DNA of 64,000 nt from Halobacillus massiliensis. GTDB lineage: Bacteria > Bacillota > Bacilli > Bacillales > Halobacillaceae. Where the stretch lies: the NCBI RefSeq assembly GCF_900166625.1, contig NZ_LT800499.1, forward strand, positions 1,942,115 through 2,006,114. The letters are read 5' to 3'. The notes beneath the pieces are model-generated. The model worked only from the letters and a program-made list of their open reading frames with translations. It was not told where the DNA came from and did not search any database. Positions 40,395 to 49,484 of this stretch are shown in pieces (the first letter of the stretch is position 1; every line of letters begins with the position of its first letter). A program made the position numbers and the translations under genes.

Positions 40395-41099
40395 ATGAAC
40401 GGAAAACAATTGTCCCAGCGATTAAAAGAAGTCGCGGATTTTCTTATAGATCCGGTGTTTTTTGCAGATATTGGATCTGATCACGCTTACCTTCCGTGCT
40501 ATGTGTGCTTAAATAAGCCAACAGCTCGGGCGATAGCCGGAGAATTAAATGAAGGACCTTTTCTTAGCGCAAGGAAAGAAGTTGAAGAAAACCAGCTTGA
40601 ACATGTGATTGAAGTAAGAAAAGGTAACGGACTGGAAGTTATTGATGGTAGAGTAAATCAGGTAGTAATTGCAGGAATGGGAGGGCCATTGATTAAGGAT
40701 ATTCTTGAAAAGGGTAATGGGAAACTCAAAGATGTAACTAGAATTATCGCACAGCCTAATATTGATGCCCGTTCTGTTAGAAAATGGTTTTATGAAAATG
40801 GCTACAATCTGACTGCAGAAAGAATAATTGAAGAGAATGGCCATATCTATGAAATTCTTGTTGCTGATCGAGGCGAAGGCCCATCGCCGTATAATGAAGA
40901 TAATCTTGAGAAAGAAATGTGGCTCGGTCCATATCTCATGCAAGAGAAAAACAAGGCTTTCTTTGAAAAATGGAATGATGAAAAAAAGAAGAAATTAATG
41001 ATTTTGGAACAAATAAAGCAATCCAAGAATGCGGAGGAAGCAAAGGTTAAAAAATTTGAAGAACAAATTATGTGGTTAAAGGAGGAGTTAAACGAATGA
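40395..41099 (+). CDS. trmK: TrmK, tRNA m1A22 methyltransferase
   Basis: SAM-dependent enzyme (YqfN) that methylates adenine 22 of tRNA. The N-terminal Rossmann part shows F-A-D-I-G-S-D-H-A-Y-L-P and A-G-M-G-G; the C-terminal part is a Lys/Glu-rich coiled coil. Length 234 residues. Its stop overlaps the start of the Nif3-like gene (ATGA), a pairing conserved in Firmicutes. Confidence 0.95.
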   Translation: MNGKQLSQRLKEVADFLIDPVFFADIGSDHAYLPCYVCLNKPTARAIAGELNEGPFLSARKEVEENQLEHVIEVRKGNGLEVIDGRVNQVVIAGMGGPLIKDILEKGNGKLKDVTRIIAQPNIDARSVRKWFYENGYNLTAERIIEENGHIYEILVADRGEGPSPYNEDNLEKEMWLGPYLMQEKNKAFFEKWNDEKKKKLMILEQIKQSKNAEEAKVKKFEEQIMWLKEELNE

Positions 41100-42202
41100 C
41101 CGTTACTGTTAGAGAAATCGTCAATCAGCTTGAAAAGCTGGCCCCGAAAAAATTCGCTTTCGAGTGGGACAATGTTGGACTGCAGGTTGGTTCGCTGGAC
41201 CAGCCAGTGGAAAATGTTATGGTAACGCTTGATGTACTGGAAGAAGTTGTGGATGAAGCTGTAGAAAAGAATGTCAATCTTATTATTGCTCATCACCCTT
41301 TGTTGTTTAAGAAGTTGAATCAAATTGATTTCAGTACGCCAAAGGGCCGGGTCATTCGTAAATTAATTCAAAACGATATTTCCGTCTATGCCTCCCATAC
41401 CAATCTGGACATTGCAGATGGTGGTGTCAATGATGCGCTTGCTGAACTTATTGGATTAAGAGACATTAAACCGCTTATTGAAACGACGAACGAATCTCTA
41501 TTGAAGCTGGCAGTTTATGTCCCTGTAAGTCATGCAGACAAGGTCAGAGATGCGATGAGTGAGGCAGGAGCCGGCTATATAGGGGACTACAGCCACTGTA
41601 CTTATCAGGTTAATGGAGAAGGAACCTTTAAACCTCTTGAAGGAAGTGATCCTTATATCGGGTCAACAGGAGAGCTTGAACGAGTAGAAGAAAAGCGTAT
41701 TGAGACGATTGTGCCTTCTTTCCTTACTCAAAAAGTGCTAAAGGCCATGAATGAATCTCATCCATACGAAGAAGCTGCCTATGATTTAATTCAGTTGTTA
41801 AATGAAGGGAAATCTTACGGAGTAGGCAGATTAGGTGAATTAGAAGAAGAAATGACGCTAGAAGCCCTCTGTATGCTCGTCAAAGATAAATATCAAGTCC
41901 CTCAGCTTCGTTACTGTGGAAATGCCCGTCAAAAAGTGAAGAAAGTTGCTCTTCTAGGTGGCAGCGGAGAAAACTACTATAAAGATGCATTAAGAAAAGG
42001 AGCCGATGTTTACATTACGGGTGATTTGTCTTTCCATACAGCTCAGGATGCTGTGGAAGCGGGATTATCCCTAATTGATCCAGGCCACCATGTTGAAAAA
42101 GTTGTGCATACTTATGTAAAAGATTATTTGGAGAAAAACGTAAGTCAATTAGGAACTGTTCTTATTTCTAATGTGGACACAGAACCCTTTCGGTTTATGT
42201 AA
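41096..42202 (+). CDS. yqfO: Nif3-like dinuclear metal centre hexameric protein (YqfO)
   Basis: NIF3/DUF34 family protein of 368 residues, sometimes listed as GTP cyclohydrolase 1 type 2. The metal ligands are seen in I-I-A-H-H-P, H-T-N-L-D and G-H-H-V-E. A central insert domain (about residues 125-235) resembles the PII/CutA-like insert of the Firmicute form. ATG at 41096 is preceded by AAAGGAGGAG. The true biological role of the family is uncertain. Confidence 0.93.
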   Translation: MTVTVREIVNQLEKLAPKKFAFEWDNVGLQVGSLDQPVENVMVTLDVLEEVVDEAVEKNVNLIIAHHPLLFKKLNQIDFSTPKGRVIRKLIQNDISVYASHTNLDIADGGVNDALAELIGLRDIKPLIETTNESLLKLAVYVPVSHADKVRDAMSEAGAGYIGDYSHCTYQVNGEGTFKPLEGSDPYIGSTGELERVEEKRIETIVPSFLTQKVLKAMNESHPYEEAAYDLIQLLNEGKSYGVGRLGELEEEMTLEALCMLVKDKYQVPQLRYCGNARQKVKKVALLGGSGENYYKDALRKGADVYITGDLSFHTAQDAVEAGLSLIDPGHHVEKVVHTYVKDYLEKNVSQLGTVLISNVDTEPFRFM

Positions 42203-42206
42203 AGAA

Positions 42207-42236
42207 AAACCCCTTCGAAAATTTTCGAAGGGGTTT
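42207..42236. terminator. bidirectional terminator between yqfO and ispH
   Basis: A 30-base perfect palindrome with arms AAACCCCTTCGAAAA and TTTTCGAAGGGGTTT, between convergent genes. Confidence 0.9.
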
Positions 42237-42241
42237 CATCA

Positions 42242-43189
42242 TTATTTCTTTTTTGCTTTGACACGAGGGAGTATTTTTTTCTGCTCAACTTTTGATTCCA
42301 GCACCCAAGTATCTTCGTTATTTGGATCATACTGTTCGATGAATTTTATCACTTCTTTTGTTATAGGTGTAGGAGTCGAAGCTCCCGCTGTGACGGCTAC
42401 TTTAGATACACCCTCAAGCCAACTGAGATCAATTTCGGTAACATCAGCAATGCGATAGGCTTGAGTGCCGGCAATTTCAATGGAGACCTGAGCAAGACGG
42501 TTAGAGTTATTACTCTTTGGATCACCGACAACAAGTGTTAAGTCTGCTTCTTTTGCCTGTTCGGAAACAGCTTCCTGACGAACTTGTGTAGCCATGCAAA
42601 TTTCCTGATGCTTCTCAACGTGAGGATATTTTTCTTTTACTTTTTCCATTACGTCATAAACATCCCACTGACTCATCGTCGTCTGATTGGTAATCATAAG
42701 CTTGTCGTGGTCTATTTCCAGGTTTTCCACGTCCTCTTCATTTTCTACTAAGTGGACTTTGCCTGGAGCAACACCTACGGCTCCTTCAGGTTCAGGGTGG
42801 CCTTTTTTACCGACATAAATAATCTCATAGCCATCAGCCACTCGATCACGAATGAGGTTATGGGTGTTGGTTACGTCAGGGCATGTAGCGTCAAGTGTCG
42901 TCAGTCCTTTTTTCTTTGCGCGTTCTTTTACTTCAGGTGAGACTCCATGAGCTGTAAAAATAACAGTGCCATCATTAATGCCGTCCAGTAAATCCAGACG
43001 GTTTTTTCCATCTACTGTTATAATACCTTCATCTTCAAATGCCTTCGTAACGTGTGAATTATGCACAATCATTCCTAGAATATATATTGGCCGTGGTAAA
43101 TTAGGGTCTTTTGCTGCGTTTTGGGCAATGACCATAGCATCAACCACTCCATAACAATAACCGCGAGGGGCGATTTTTATGACTTCCAT
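42242..43189 (-). CDS. ispH: IspH, HMBPP reductase
   Basis: Last enzyme of the MEP isoprenoid pathway; a 4Fe-4S protein that makes IPP and DMAPP. The three iron-binding cysteines lie in R-G-Y-C-Y-G, A-T-C-P-D-V-T and, where expected, E-I-C-M-A-T. S-x-N-S-N-R-L follows. ATG at 43189 is the family start with GGAGG before it; nine further upstream residues in the same frame are unlikely. ispG of the same pathway is 3.5 kb away on the same strand. Confidence 0.97.
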   Translation of the reverse strand: MEVIKIAPRGYCYGVVDAMVIAQNAAKDPNLPRPIYILGMIVHNSHVTKAFEDEGIITVDGKNRLDLLDGINDGTVIFTAHGVSPEVKERAKKKGLTTLDATCPDVTNTHNLIRDRVADGYEIIYVGKKGHPEPEGAVGVAPGKVHLVENEEDVENLEIDHDKLMITNQTTMSQWDVYDVMEKVKEKYPHVEKHQEICMATQVRQEAVSEQAKEADLTLVVGDPKSNNSNRLAQVSIEIAGTQAYRIADVTEIDLSWLEGVSKVAVTAGASTPTPITKEVIKFIEQYDPNNEDTWVLESKVEQKKILPRVKAKKK

Positions 43190-43240
43190 TGCATAAATCC
43201 TCCTCTTTGTGTACACATCTAAAACTAACTTCCACCCATT

Positions 43241-43269
43241 ATTATAAAGCCTATAGCGTCAGAAAACAA
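43241..43269 (-). promoter_or_regulatory. sigma-A promoter of ispH
   Basis: On the minus strand: TTGTTT (43269-43264), 17 bp, TATAAT (43246-43241). Confidence 0.6.
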
Positions 43270-43349
43270 AGAATCTTATCAGATCGTGCAATTCTACAGC
43301 CTGTGCCTTATAATATAATAGGAACATTATACATTAAAGGAGTACGTTT

Positions 43350-44669
43350 ATGAGCAACCATATGTTTTATCAATTCGATATCCAGGAAACGGTCGGAACT
43401 ATTATTGAAGGTTACGGTTTTAAAGAGCCTACACCAATTCAGCGAAAAGTAATACCAGCTGTTCTTCGAGGAGAAAGTATTATTGGGCAATCCCATACTG
43501 GTTCTGGGAAAACACATGCCTATCTGCTTCCACTGTTTAATGAAATGGCAGGAGAAGCCTCCCACGTTCAGTTTGTCATTGCCGCACCGACACGGGAACT
43601 GGCGATTCAAATACATGAAGAAGTAAAAAAATCTATTGATTACGCCGATAAAAAAGGTGAATGGAGATCAAGCCTTGTAATTGGCGGTACAGATAAGCAG
43701 AAGATGATGGAAAAGCTAAAAGGCAATCCTCCTCAAATTGTTGTCGGCACTCCAGGAAGAATTTTAGATATGGTGAAAGAAGAAGCACTGGATATGTCAA
43801 AAACAGCATCTTTTGTTTTGGATGAGGCTGATCTCATGGTGGATTTAGGGTTTATTGAAGACGTGGATCAAATTCTTGTCCGGACAAATGAAAATGTCCA
43901 GCTGCTTGTCTTCTCAGCAACGATTCCAGAAAGACTTCAACCATTTTTGAAAAAGTACCTTACCAACCCGACACATATAAAAATCGAGGATAGTAAGCCT
44001 TCTCCAGAATTGATGGAGCACCGTCTCGTAGCGTTAAGACATAAAAACCCGGCTGATGTAATTATTGATATTTCAAAAGCGATTCAGCCGTATCTTGCCA
44101 TTATATTTACAAATGGAAAAGACAAGGCGGACGAGCTGGCCGGAGATTTATTAGAGCGGGGATTGGAAGCCGGTGTTATTCATGGAGGCTTAAGTCCTCG
44201 TGAGCGGAAGCGTATGCTGAAAGAACTGCAAAATTTAAAATATCAATATATTGTAGCGACAGACCTAGCTTCAAGAGGTATAGATATTCAAGGCGTTAGT
44301 CACGTAATAAATGCTCAGATGCCAAAAGAAGAAGAGTTCTATATCCACCGGGTAGGAAGAACAGCTCGTGCCGGATTAGAAGGTACAGCTATCAACCTTT
44401 ATACAGAAGAAGATCTGCCGTTGATTGAAAAGCTGGAAAAGCAGGGGCTTGCGTTTACCTTCTATGAAGTAAAAGATGGGGAATGGAAAGAAGCGAAGTC
44501 CTATAAAGACAGAGAAAAAAGAACCCGAACAGCATCAGGGATGGAGAAAAAAGCGAAAGCGATGGTTAGAAAGCCTAAAAAGGTGAAACCTGGTTATAAA
44601 AAGAAAATGAAAAGAGAAGCTGACAAGAATTTTAAAAAGTTAAAGCGTGACAGTTACCGCAACAAATAG
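43350..44669 (+). CDS. cshB: DEAD-box RNA helicase CshB-like
   Basis: ATP-dependent RNA helicase of 439 residues (YqfR/CshB type), linked to cold growth and ribosome work. The Q motif F-K-E-P-T-P-I-Q, G-Q-S-H-T-G-S-G-K-T (I), P-T-R-E-L (Ia), L-D-E-A-D (II), S-A-T-I (III) and H-R-V-G-R-T-A-R (VI) are all present. The C-terminal 60 residues are very Lys/Arg-rich and probably bind RNA. TATAAT boxes lie about 35 bases upstream. nfo follows 15 bases on. Confidence 0.95.
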   Translation: MSNHMFYQFDIQETVGTIIEGYGFKEPTPIQRKVIPAVLRGESIIGQSHTGSGKTHAYLLPLFNEMAGEASHVQFVIAAPTRELAIQIHEEVKKSIDYADKKGEWRSSLVIGGTDKQKMMEKLKGNPPQIVVGTPGRILDMVKEEALDMSKTASFVLDEADLMVDLGFIEDVDQILVRTNENVQLLVFSATIPERLQPFLKKYLTNPTHIKIEDSKPSPELMEHRLVALRHKNPADVIIDISKAIQPYLAIIFTNGKDKADELAGDLLERGLEAGVIHGGLSPRERKRMLKELQNLKYQYIVATDLASRGIDIQGVSHVINAQMPKEEEFYIHRVGRTARAGLEGTAINLYTEEDLPLIEKLEKQGLAFTFYEVKDGEWKEAKSYKDREKRTRTASGMEKKAKAMVRKPKKVKPGYKKKMKREADKNFKKLKRDSYRNK

Positions 44670-44684
44670 GGAGGAACAACACAC

Positions 44685-45578
44685 ATGCTTAAAATAGGTT
44701 CACACGTTTCCATGAAAGGAAAGAAAATGCTGCTGGGAGCCAGCGAGGAAGCTGTTTCTTATGGTTCTTCTACTTTTATGATTTACACCGGAGCGCCGCA
44801 AAATACGAGAAGAAAAGCAATTGAAGATTTAAATATAGAAGCTGGAACTGAACATATGAAGGCACATGGAATCGAAGACATCGTCGTACATGCCCCATAT
44901 ATTATAAATATTGGTAATACGACGAAGCCGGAAACCTTCCAGCTGGGTGTAGACTTTTTAAGAAGTGAAATTGAAAGAACGGAAGCCCTGGGCTCAAAAC
45001 AAATCGTTCTTCACCCCGGTTCTCATGTAGGGCAGGGTGCGGATAAAGGGATTCCTAAAATTATTGAGGGCTTAAATGAAGTTCTTCATAAAGATCAGAA
45101 CGTACAGATTGCTTTGGAGACTATGGCCGGAAAAGGCTCTGAATGCGGCCGCTCTTTTGAAGAAATCGCTCAAATTATTGAAGGTGTGACAATGAATGAC
45201 AAACTTTCCGTTTGTTTTGATACGTGTCACGTGCATGACGCCGGGTATGATATCATCAACAACTTTGATGGTGTGTTAGAAGAATTTGACCGCATTGTAG
45301 GGCTTGACCGTATTAAAGTCCTCCACGTGAATGATAGTAAAAATATTACTGGAGCAAGGAAAGACCGTCATGAAAATATCGGATTCGGCCATATTGGCTT
45401 TGATGCTCTTCATAACATCGTCCATCATGAAGTATTTAAAGATATACCTAAGATTTTAGAAACACCGTATGTCGGCGAAAATAAAAAAGACAAAAAGCCG
45501 CCGTATAAATTTGAGATTGATATGTTGAAATCAGGAGAGTACCAAGAGGATTTAAAAGAGAAAATTGTGGTCCAATAA
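44685..45578 (+). CDS. nfo: endonuclease IV (Nfo)
   Basis: AP endonuclease of base excision repair, important in spores. TIM barrel with three zinc ions; ligands are visible in [19 protein letters not shown] and H-V-N-D-S-K. 297 residues, full length. Co-transcribed with cshB, as in B. subtilis (yqfR-yqfS). Confidence 0.97.
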   Translation: MLKIGSHVSMKGKKMLLGASEEAVSYGSSTFMIYTGAPQNTRRKAIEDLNIEAGTEHMKAHGIEDIVVHAPYIINIGNTTKPETFQLGVDFLRSEIERTEALGSKQIVLHPGSHVGQGADKGIPKIIEGLNEVLHKDQNVQIALETMAGKGSECGRSFEEIAQIIEGVTMNDKLSVCFDTCHVHDAGYDIINNFDGVLEEFDRIVGLDRIKVLHVNDSKNITGARKDRHENIGFGHIGFDALHNIVHHEVFKDIPKILETPYVGENKKDKKPPYKFEIDMLKSGEYQEDLKEKIVVQ

Positions 45579-45678
45579 GCAGGGAGTTATCGTTGAACAG
45601 TTCGATTTTGGCTAATCTATGCCGCCGGGTTTCTGTTCCGGTTACTTTAGAAAGATAAAAGGGAACGGGGAATTGACT

Positions 45679-45737
45679 TGCCTTTAAGCATGAGCCGGTT
45701 TTGCATTTAAAAAAGATCAAAAACCTGCCTTTAAGCA
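45679..45737. repeat. short direct repeats downstream of nfo
   Basis: TGCCTTTAAGCA occurs at 45679-45690 and 45726-45737, with a degenerate copy TGCATTTAA starting at 45702. Spacing is 23 and 24 bases. The surrounding stretch (45579-45747) has no gene I can support. Confidence 0.6.
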
Positions 45738-45747
45738 AGTTATCATC

Positions 45748-45800
45748 TCTCCACAATAAAAAGAATGCTGAAACAGCACTTCTTTTATTGTGGAGATTTT
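45748..45800. terminator. bidirectional terminator between nfo and yqfT
   Basis: CTCCACAATAAAA...TTTTATTGTGGAG forms a long stem with a small GCTG/CAGC inner stem; the genes on either side converge. Confidence 0.9.
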
Positions 45801-45802
45801 TG

Positions 45803-46087
45803 TTAGTAAAGCCAATCTTCCACTCCATACTGTTTAGCTAGCTTATGCAGTAGTATGTTGACCGAATGAGCTGTCTCTTTTGAGGTGATTCTCGCCAGCT
45901 GGCGAAGCATTCTTTTTCTTCCATCAGGATCAAATGGATTTTCCTTGTTATGTTTTAATGCTTTCGTTATTTTTTTGGCTTCGTCATACGTAATCGCTAT
46001 GTTATACCTCTTGCTGTAATCCATTAATTCTTCGGCAGTGATCTGCTTTAACTTATGAGTAATGTACTGTTGAGCTACGTTGAACAT
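45803..46087 (-). CDS. yqfT: YqfT, DUF2624 family protein
   Basis: A 94-residue, helical, basic protein containing I-T-A-E-E-L-M-D-Y-S-K-R-Y and K-E-N-P-F-D, typical of the DUF2624 family, which lies next to nfo in Bacillaceae. GAAGGAG precedes the ATG. Function unknown; no membrane segment. Confidence 0.88.
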   Translation of the reverse strand: MFNVAQQYITHKLKQITAEELMDYSKRYNIAITYDEAKKITKALKHNKENPFDPDGRKRMLRQLARITSKETAHSVNILLHKLAKQYGVEDWLY

Positions 46088-46253
46088 AGTACCGTCTCCT
46101 TCGCCCTTTATTCAGTACACCCTATGATAAAAAAGCTTATTCGGTTCTTAAAAAAGCAGAAGCCTTCGCTTTTGAATATTTTTATAATATGAAGGTCTGG
46201 CCAAGTGCTTGACCCATTTCTCCCATAAACTCCCTTACTTAAACATTCGTAAA

Positions 46254-46278
46254 GAATCACATACTAAACGTGATTCTC
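46254..46278. repeat. 8-bp inverted repeat upstream of the DUF4190 gene
   Basis: AGAATCAC, nine bases, GTGATTCT. It ends about 24 bases before the chosen start. The arm-spacer-arm layout recalls an operator. Confidence 0.55.
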
Positions 46279-46302
46279 AAAACAGAAAGTGAGGGAATTC
46301 TT

Positions 46303-46716
46303 GTGGATGAATCAAGAGAATCTGTAGGGAATCGTCAGGAACAACCAGTAACTCAGCACGAGAAGGAAAGGCAGCAGAGTGAAGTAGAACGAGCTGCCAG
46401 CCAGCCGGTATACGGTGAAAGCTATAACGAAGAATATGCGCAGGAATCCGCAGTACCTTTAGATGAACCTATACGTTCTGAAGAAAGGGAAACAACGATG
46501 GAGGACGATGTAAAACCCGGTTTCGGGTGGGTTGCTTTAACTGCAGCGATTTTGTCGTTTTTCTTCGCTCCCTTCATCCTTGGTATTGTCGGCATTGTAC
46601 TTGGGGTATTCGGTAAACGCCGCGGAGCAGACACTCTTGGGAATATGGCGATCATTATCAGTGTGATTTCTATCCTTTTCTCATTATTCCTTGCTCCGAT
46701 AACACAAATGATCTAA
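46303..46716 (+). CDS. DUF4190-like membrane protein
   Basis: A 137-residue protein with a long polar, Glu/Gln-rich N-terminus (about 1-80) and two C-terminal membrane helices. The first helix, G-W-V-A-L-T-A-A-I-L-S-F-F-F, and the G-I-V-G-I-V-L-G-V-F-G-K turn fit DUF4190 proteins. GTG at 46303 has GTGAGGG before it; the frame from 46270 overlaps an inverted repeat and is less likely. It lies next to ispG, the place of yqfX in B. subtilis, but I cannot confirm orthology. Confidence 0.75.
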   Translation: MDESRESVGNRQEQPVTQHEKERQQSEVERAASQPVYGESYNEEYAQESAVPLDEPIRSEERETTMEDDVKPGFGWVALTAAILSFFFAPFILGIVGIVLGVFGKRRGADTLGNMAIIISVISILFSLFLAPITQMI

Positions 46717-46717
46717 A

Positions 46718-46746
46718 AAAAGTGGACCCGCTTCGGGTCCACTTTT
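46718..46746. terminator. bidirectional terminator between the DUF4190 gene and ispG
   Basis: AAAAGTGGACCC and GGGTCCACTTTT with a 5-base loop. The ispG stop codon touches the right arm. Confidence 0.92.
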
Positions 46747-47854
46747 ACGCGTTTTGCTCTTCTTTTTCTTTTCGTTCTTTTTCGTAATGTTCTTCTGCCA
46801 GTTTGTCGACTTCTTTTTTGAGTTCCTCTACCATAATTTCTTCCGGAACTTTACGGATAATTTCACCGTGTCTGAAAAGAAGACCTTCACCTCTGGCGCC
46901 GGCAATGCCGATATCAGCTTCTCTCGCCTCGCCGGGACCGTTAACAGCACAGCCTAAGACGGCTACTTTAATCGGTGCCTTAATCGTCTGGATGTATTCT
47001 TCAACTTCATTGGCGATCGAGATTAGATCAATCTCAATTCGTCCGCATGTCGGACAGGAAATTAAGGTAGCGGCATTGGAAGCTAAACCAAAAGATTTCA
47101 GTAATTCTTTAGCCACTTTAACTTCCTCAACTGGATCAGCACTTAAGCTGATTCGTACAGTACTTCCTATGCCTTTGCTCAATATAGCACCTAGACCAGC
47201 GGCACTCTTCACTGTACCAGCAAATAAGGTGCCTGATTCTGTAATCCCAAGGTGAAGCGGATATTTAATCGCTTCAGCAGCTTTTTCATAAGCTTCAATA
47301 GCCAGATTAACATCTGATGCTTTAAGTGAAACGATGATATCATGAAAATCAAGGTCTTCGAGAATCTTAATATGGTGAAGGGCACTTTCCACCATGCCGT
47401 CAGCTGTTGGATATCCGTATTTCTCCAGGATGTGTCTCTCCAAGGAACCGGCATTAACTCCAATACGAATAGGAATGCCTTTGGCTTTGGCTGCTTGAAC
47501 AACTGCTTCAACTTTTTCACGTTTGCCAATGTTCCCCGGGTTAATTCGGATCTTATCTGCTCCGCCTTCAATTGCTTTTAAAGCTTTTTTATAATCAAAA
47601 TGAATATCCACCACCAGCGGGATGTTGATACGTTTTTTAATTTCCGGAATTGCGTCTGCTGCACGATCATCCGGGCAGGCTACGCGTACGATTTGACATC
47701 CGGCTTCTTCTAAACGGAGAATTTCCGCAACTGTAGCTTCAACATCGTGCGTTTTAGTTGTAGTCATGGACTGAATCACAACTTGATCTTCTCCGCCTAT
47801 TGTGAGATTTCCAACTTTAACGGGCCGAGTGTCTTTTCTGTGAGTTATTGCCAT
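46745..47854 (-). CDS. ispG: IspG (GcpE), HMBPP synthase
   Basis: 4Fe-4S enzyme converting MEcPP to HMBPP in the MEP pathway, the step before IspH. The cluster ligands lie in S-C-P-T-C-G-R and [12 protein letters not shown]-terminal TIM barrel and C-terminal iron-sulphur domain fit the two-domain form, 369 residues. The start ATG has AAAGGAG before it. An 18-bp palindrome lies 55 bases upstream. Confidence 0.97.
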   Translation of the reverse strand: MAITHRKDTRPVKVGNLTIGGEDQVVIQSMTTTKTHDVEATVAEILRLEEAGCQIVRVACPDDRAADAIPEIKKRINIPLVVDIHFDYKKALKAIEGGADKIRINPGNIGKREKVEAVVQAAKAKGIPIRIGVNAGSLERHILEKYGYPTADGMVESALHHIKILEDLDFHDIIVSLKASDVNLAIEAYEKAAEAIKYPLHLGITESGTLFAGTVKSAAGLGAILSKGIGSTVRISLSADPVEEVKVAKELLKSFGLASNAATLISCPTCGRIEIDLISIANEVEEYIQTIKAPIKVAVLGCAVNGPGEAREADIGIAGARGEGLLFRHGEIIRKVPEEIMVEELKKEVDKLAEEHYEKERKEKEEQNA

Positions 47855-47908
47855 TAATAATCGCTCCTTTATATCTAAAAAAAGCTTGTCCTCTTATAAT
47901 TTTGCCAA

Positions 47909-47926
47909 TACCTATTATAATAGGTA
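47909..47926. promoter_or_regulatory. 18-bp perfect palindrome upstream of ispG
   Basis: TACCTATTATAATAGGTA. It is centred on TTATAA and gives TATAAT on both strands, so it may overlap the ispG -10 box. Possible operator. Confidence 0.55.
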
Positions 47927-48028
47927 ATTGTTGAAATGAGAAGTATTGCGGCTTGACTAGTATCTGTTCAGTCAGCTAGAGAGATTATATCATGAGTCCC
48001 ATTTAAAGAAAAATTTTTGTGCATCTTT

Positions 48029-48055
48029 TGAAACATTTTCAATACTTCGTACGTA
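48029..48055 (+). promoter_or_regulatory. sigma-W-like promoter of the NfeD gene
   Basis: TGAAAC (48029-48034), 17 bp, CGTA (48052-48055), with the same boxes and spacing as upstream of the floA operon. Confidence 0.65.
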
Positions 48056-48089
48056 TTATAAATATGGGAAACAAAGAGGAGGTACTGTC

Positions 48090-48728
48090 ATGGATTTACT
48101 GGCTTACGACTGGATGGTCATGTTTATTACATTATTTGGGACGATGTTTTTAATTGGCGAGCTTCTCGTTAACGCGAGAGGGCTTTTTGGGATATTAGGT
48201 TTTGGATTTATTACGGTTTATTTCTATTCTTTTCTTGAGCCGGACATGTTTGCCATTATGATGTTTGTCTATATTTTAGGGCTTGTCCTTGTAATTATTG
48301 ATGGGAAAGTTGTAAATGATGGAACATTGGCGACAATTGGTGGAGCGGCTATGATCATCGCTGTTGGTTTTAGTGCCCCTAACTGGACGGCTGGTTTGTA
48401 TAGTGTAATCGGTGTCCTGATCGGCGGGTTTTCATCTCTCTTATTTCTAAAAGTGTTTAAACGCAGGGCCATGTGGACGAAAATTACATTGGGCGATCAA
48501 ATGTCTTCAGAAATGGGATATAACTCGATGAAAGAGACTTATAAATCATTAATTGGAAAAAAAGGAAAAGCCAAGACGGATATGAGACCAGTCGGTACTA
48601 TTGAGGTCGAGGGCGAAGATTATAGCGCGATCTCAAACGGCCGATGGATCTATAAAGGAGACGAGATAAAAGTTACTTCTGTAGATGGAACGCGGATATT
48701 AGTGAAAAAAGAAGATATAAATGAATAG
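48090..48728 (+). CDS. stand-alone NfeD family protein
   Basis: A 212-residue protein without the serine protease domain. Membrane helices cover about residues 8-135 (roughly four to five segments), followed by a C-terminal OB-fold NfeD domain (about 150-212) with V-G-T-I-E-V-E-G and G-D-E-I-K-V-T-S-V-D-G. It resembles YuaF-type (NfeD2) partners of flotillins, but no flotillin gene is adjacent. The sigma-W-like promoter just upstream suggests envelope-stress control. GAGGAGG precedes the ATG. Confidence 0.88.
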   Translation: MDLLAYDWMVMFITLFGTMFLIGELLVNARGLFGILGFGFITVYFYSFLEPDMFAIMMFVYILGLVLVIIDGKVVNDGTLATIGGAAMIIAVGFSAPNWTAGLYSVIGVLIGGFSSLLFLKVFKRRAMWTKITLGDQMSSEMGYNSMKETYKSLIGKKGKAKTDMRPVGTIEVEGEDYSAISNGRWIYKGDEIKVTSVDGTRILVKKEDINE

Positions 48729-48733
48729 GATTC

Positions 48734-48779
48734 AAAATTAGCATCTCAAGCTGCGCGGCTTGAGATGCTAATTTTTTTT
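48734..48779. terminator. bidirectional terminator between the NfeD and DUF1189 genes
   Basis: An 18-bp perfect stem (48734-48751 with 48758-48775) followed by Ts. The DUF1189 stop codon lies inside it. Confidence 0.93.
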
Positions 48780-49259
48780 GGGAAGATACCGAAGAGCGAG
48801 AGCAATATAAATAATGGAAACAGCAGCAAACAGATAAAACAAAGAATTATCGGACCAGAAAAAGGATTCGATAACTACGAGAACAATGGCAGGGGCCGTA
48901 ATGGAGAAGGCACTAATATTCCAAACCTGCTTGTAATCAGCCCGCAATCTGGCCCATTTAGCTCCACCTAATGCTAAAAAGGCTAATATAGAAACCGTAA
49001 TAAATAAAACAGCCGTGATAAAGAAATAGATAAAGGGCAGGAATATGATGATAAATACTCCGCTTGATATATTATTAAGTACTGAAGGGGCAGCGTCGGA
49101 AAACCAATAGGTGAAAACAGCGCTTAACAGTACAGGGATTAATACAATGAGACTAAGATAAAAAATATAGCTGATGGCTTTGCCCATTGGAAGAATTCTA
49201 AGCGCTGAAAGCATTTTAAAGTGGTAAAAACTTTTGATCATCTGCTGGGATTTACTCAT
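48768..49259 (-). CDS. DUF1189 family membrane protein
   Basis: A 163-residue protein with about four hydrophobic segments: about residues 27-47, 65-97, 110-130 and 140-157. The opening F-K-M-L-S-A-L-R-I-L-P-M-G-K fits DUF1189 proteins such as YqgB of B. subtilis, which lies near sodA there too. GAAGGAG precedes the start. Function unknown. Confidence 0.78.
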   Translation of the reverse strand: MSKSQQMIKSFYHFKMLSALRILPMGKAISYIFYLSLIVLIPVLLSAVFTYWFSDAAPSVLNNISSGVFIIIFLPFIYFFITAVLFITVSILAFLALGGAKWARLRADYKQVWNISAFSITAPAIVLVVIESFFWSDNSLFYLFAAVSIIYIALALRYLPKKN

Positions 49260-49484
49260 AGATTAAAAACTCCTTCTTACATGTCTTATTTATCGTAATC
49301 GACAACCTATAGCGAATCAAGGAAATTTATAGAATATGACGTCTAAATCACACGTTTGTAAATTTAATGTTAAGATTTGAAAGAACACTTTACAAAGCAT
49401 TTTGCGATCGTCAATAATGGGGAAGGTGTTAAAAAGATAAATAAAAAAAATAACTTTGGATGAATTAGAAAGGGTGGAGGACTT

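Noticed and set aside
45448-45828. Minus-strand open frame of 126 codons at the end of nfo
   Set aside because: Overlaps nfo and the bidirectional terminator; low-complexity translation.
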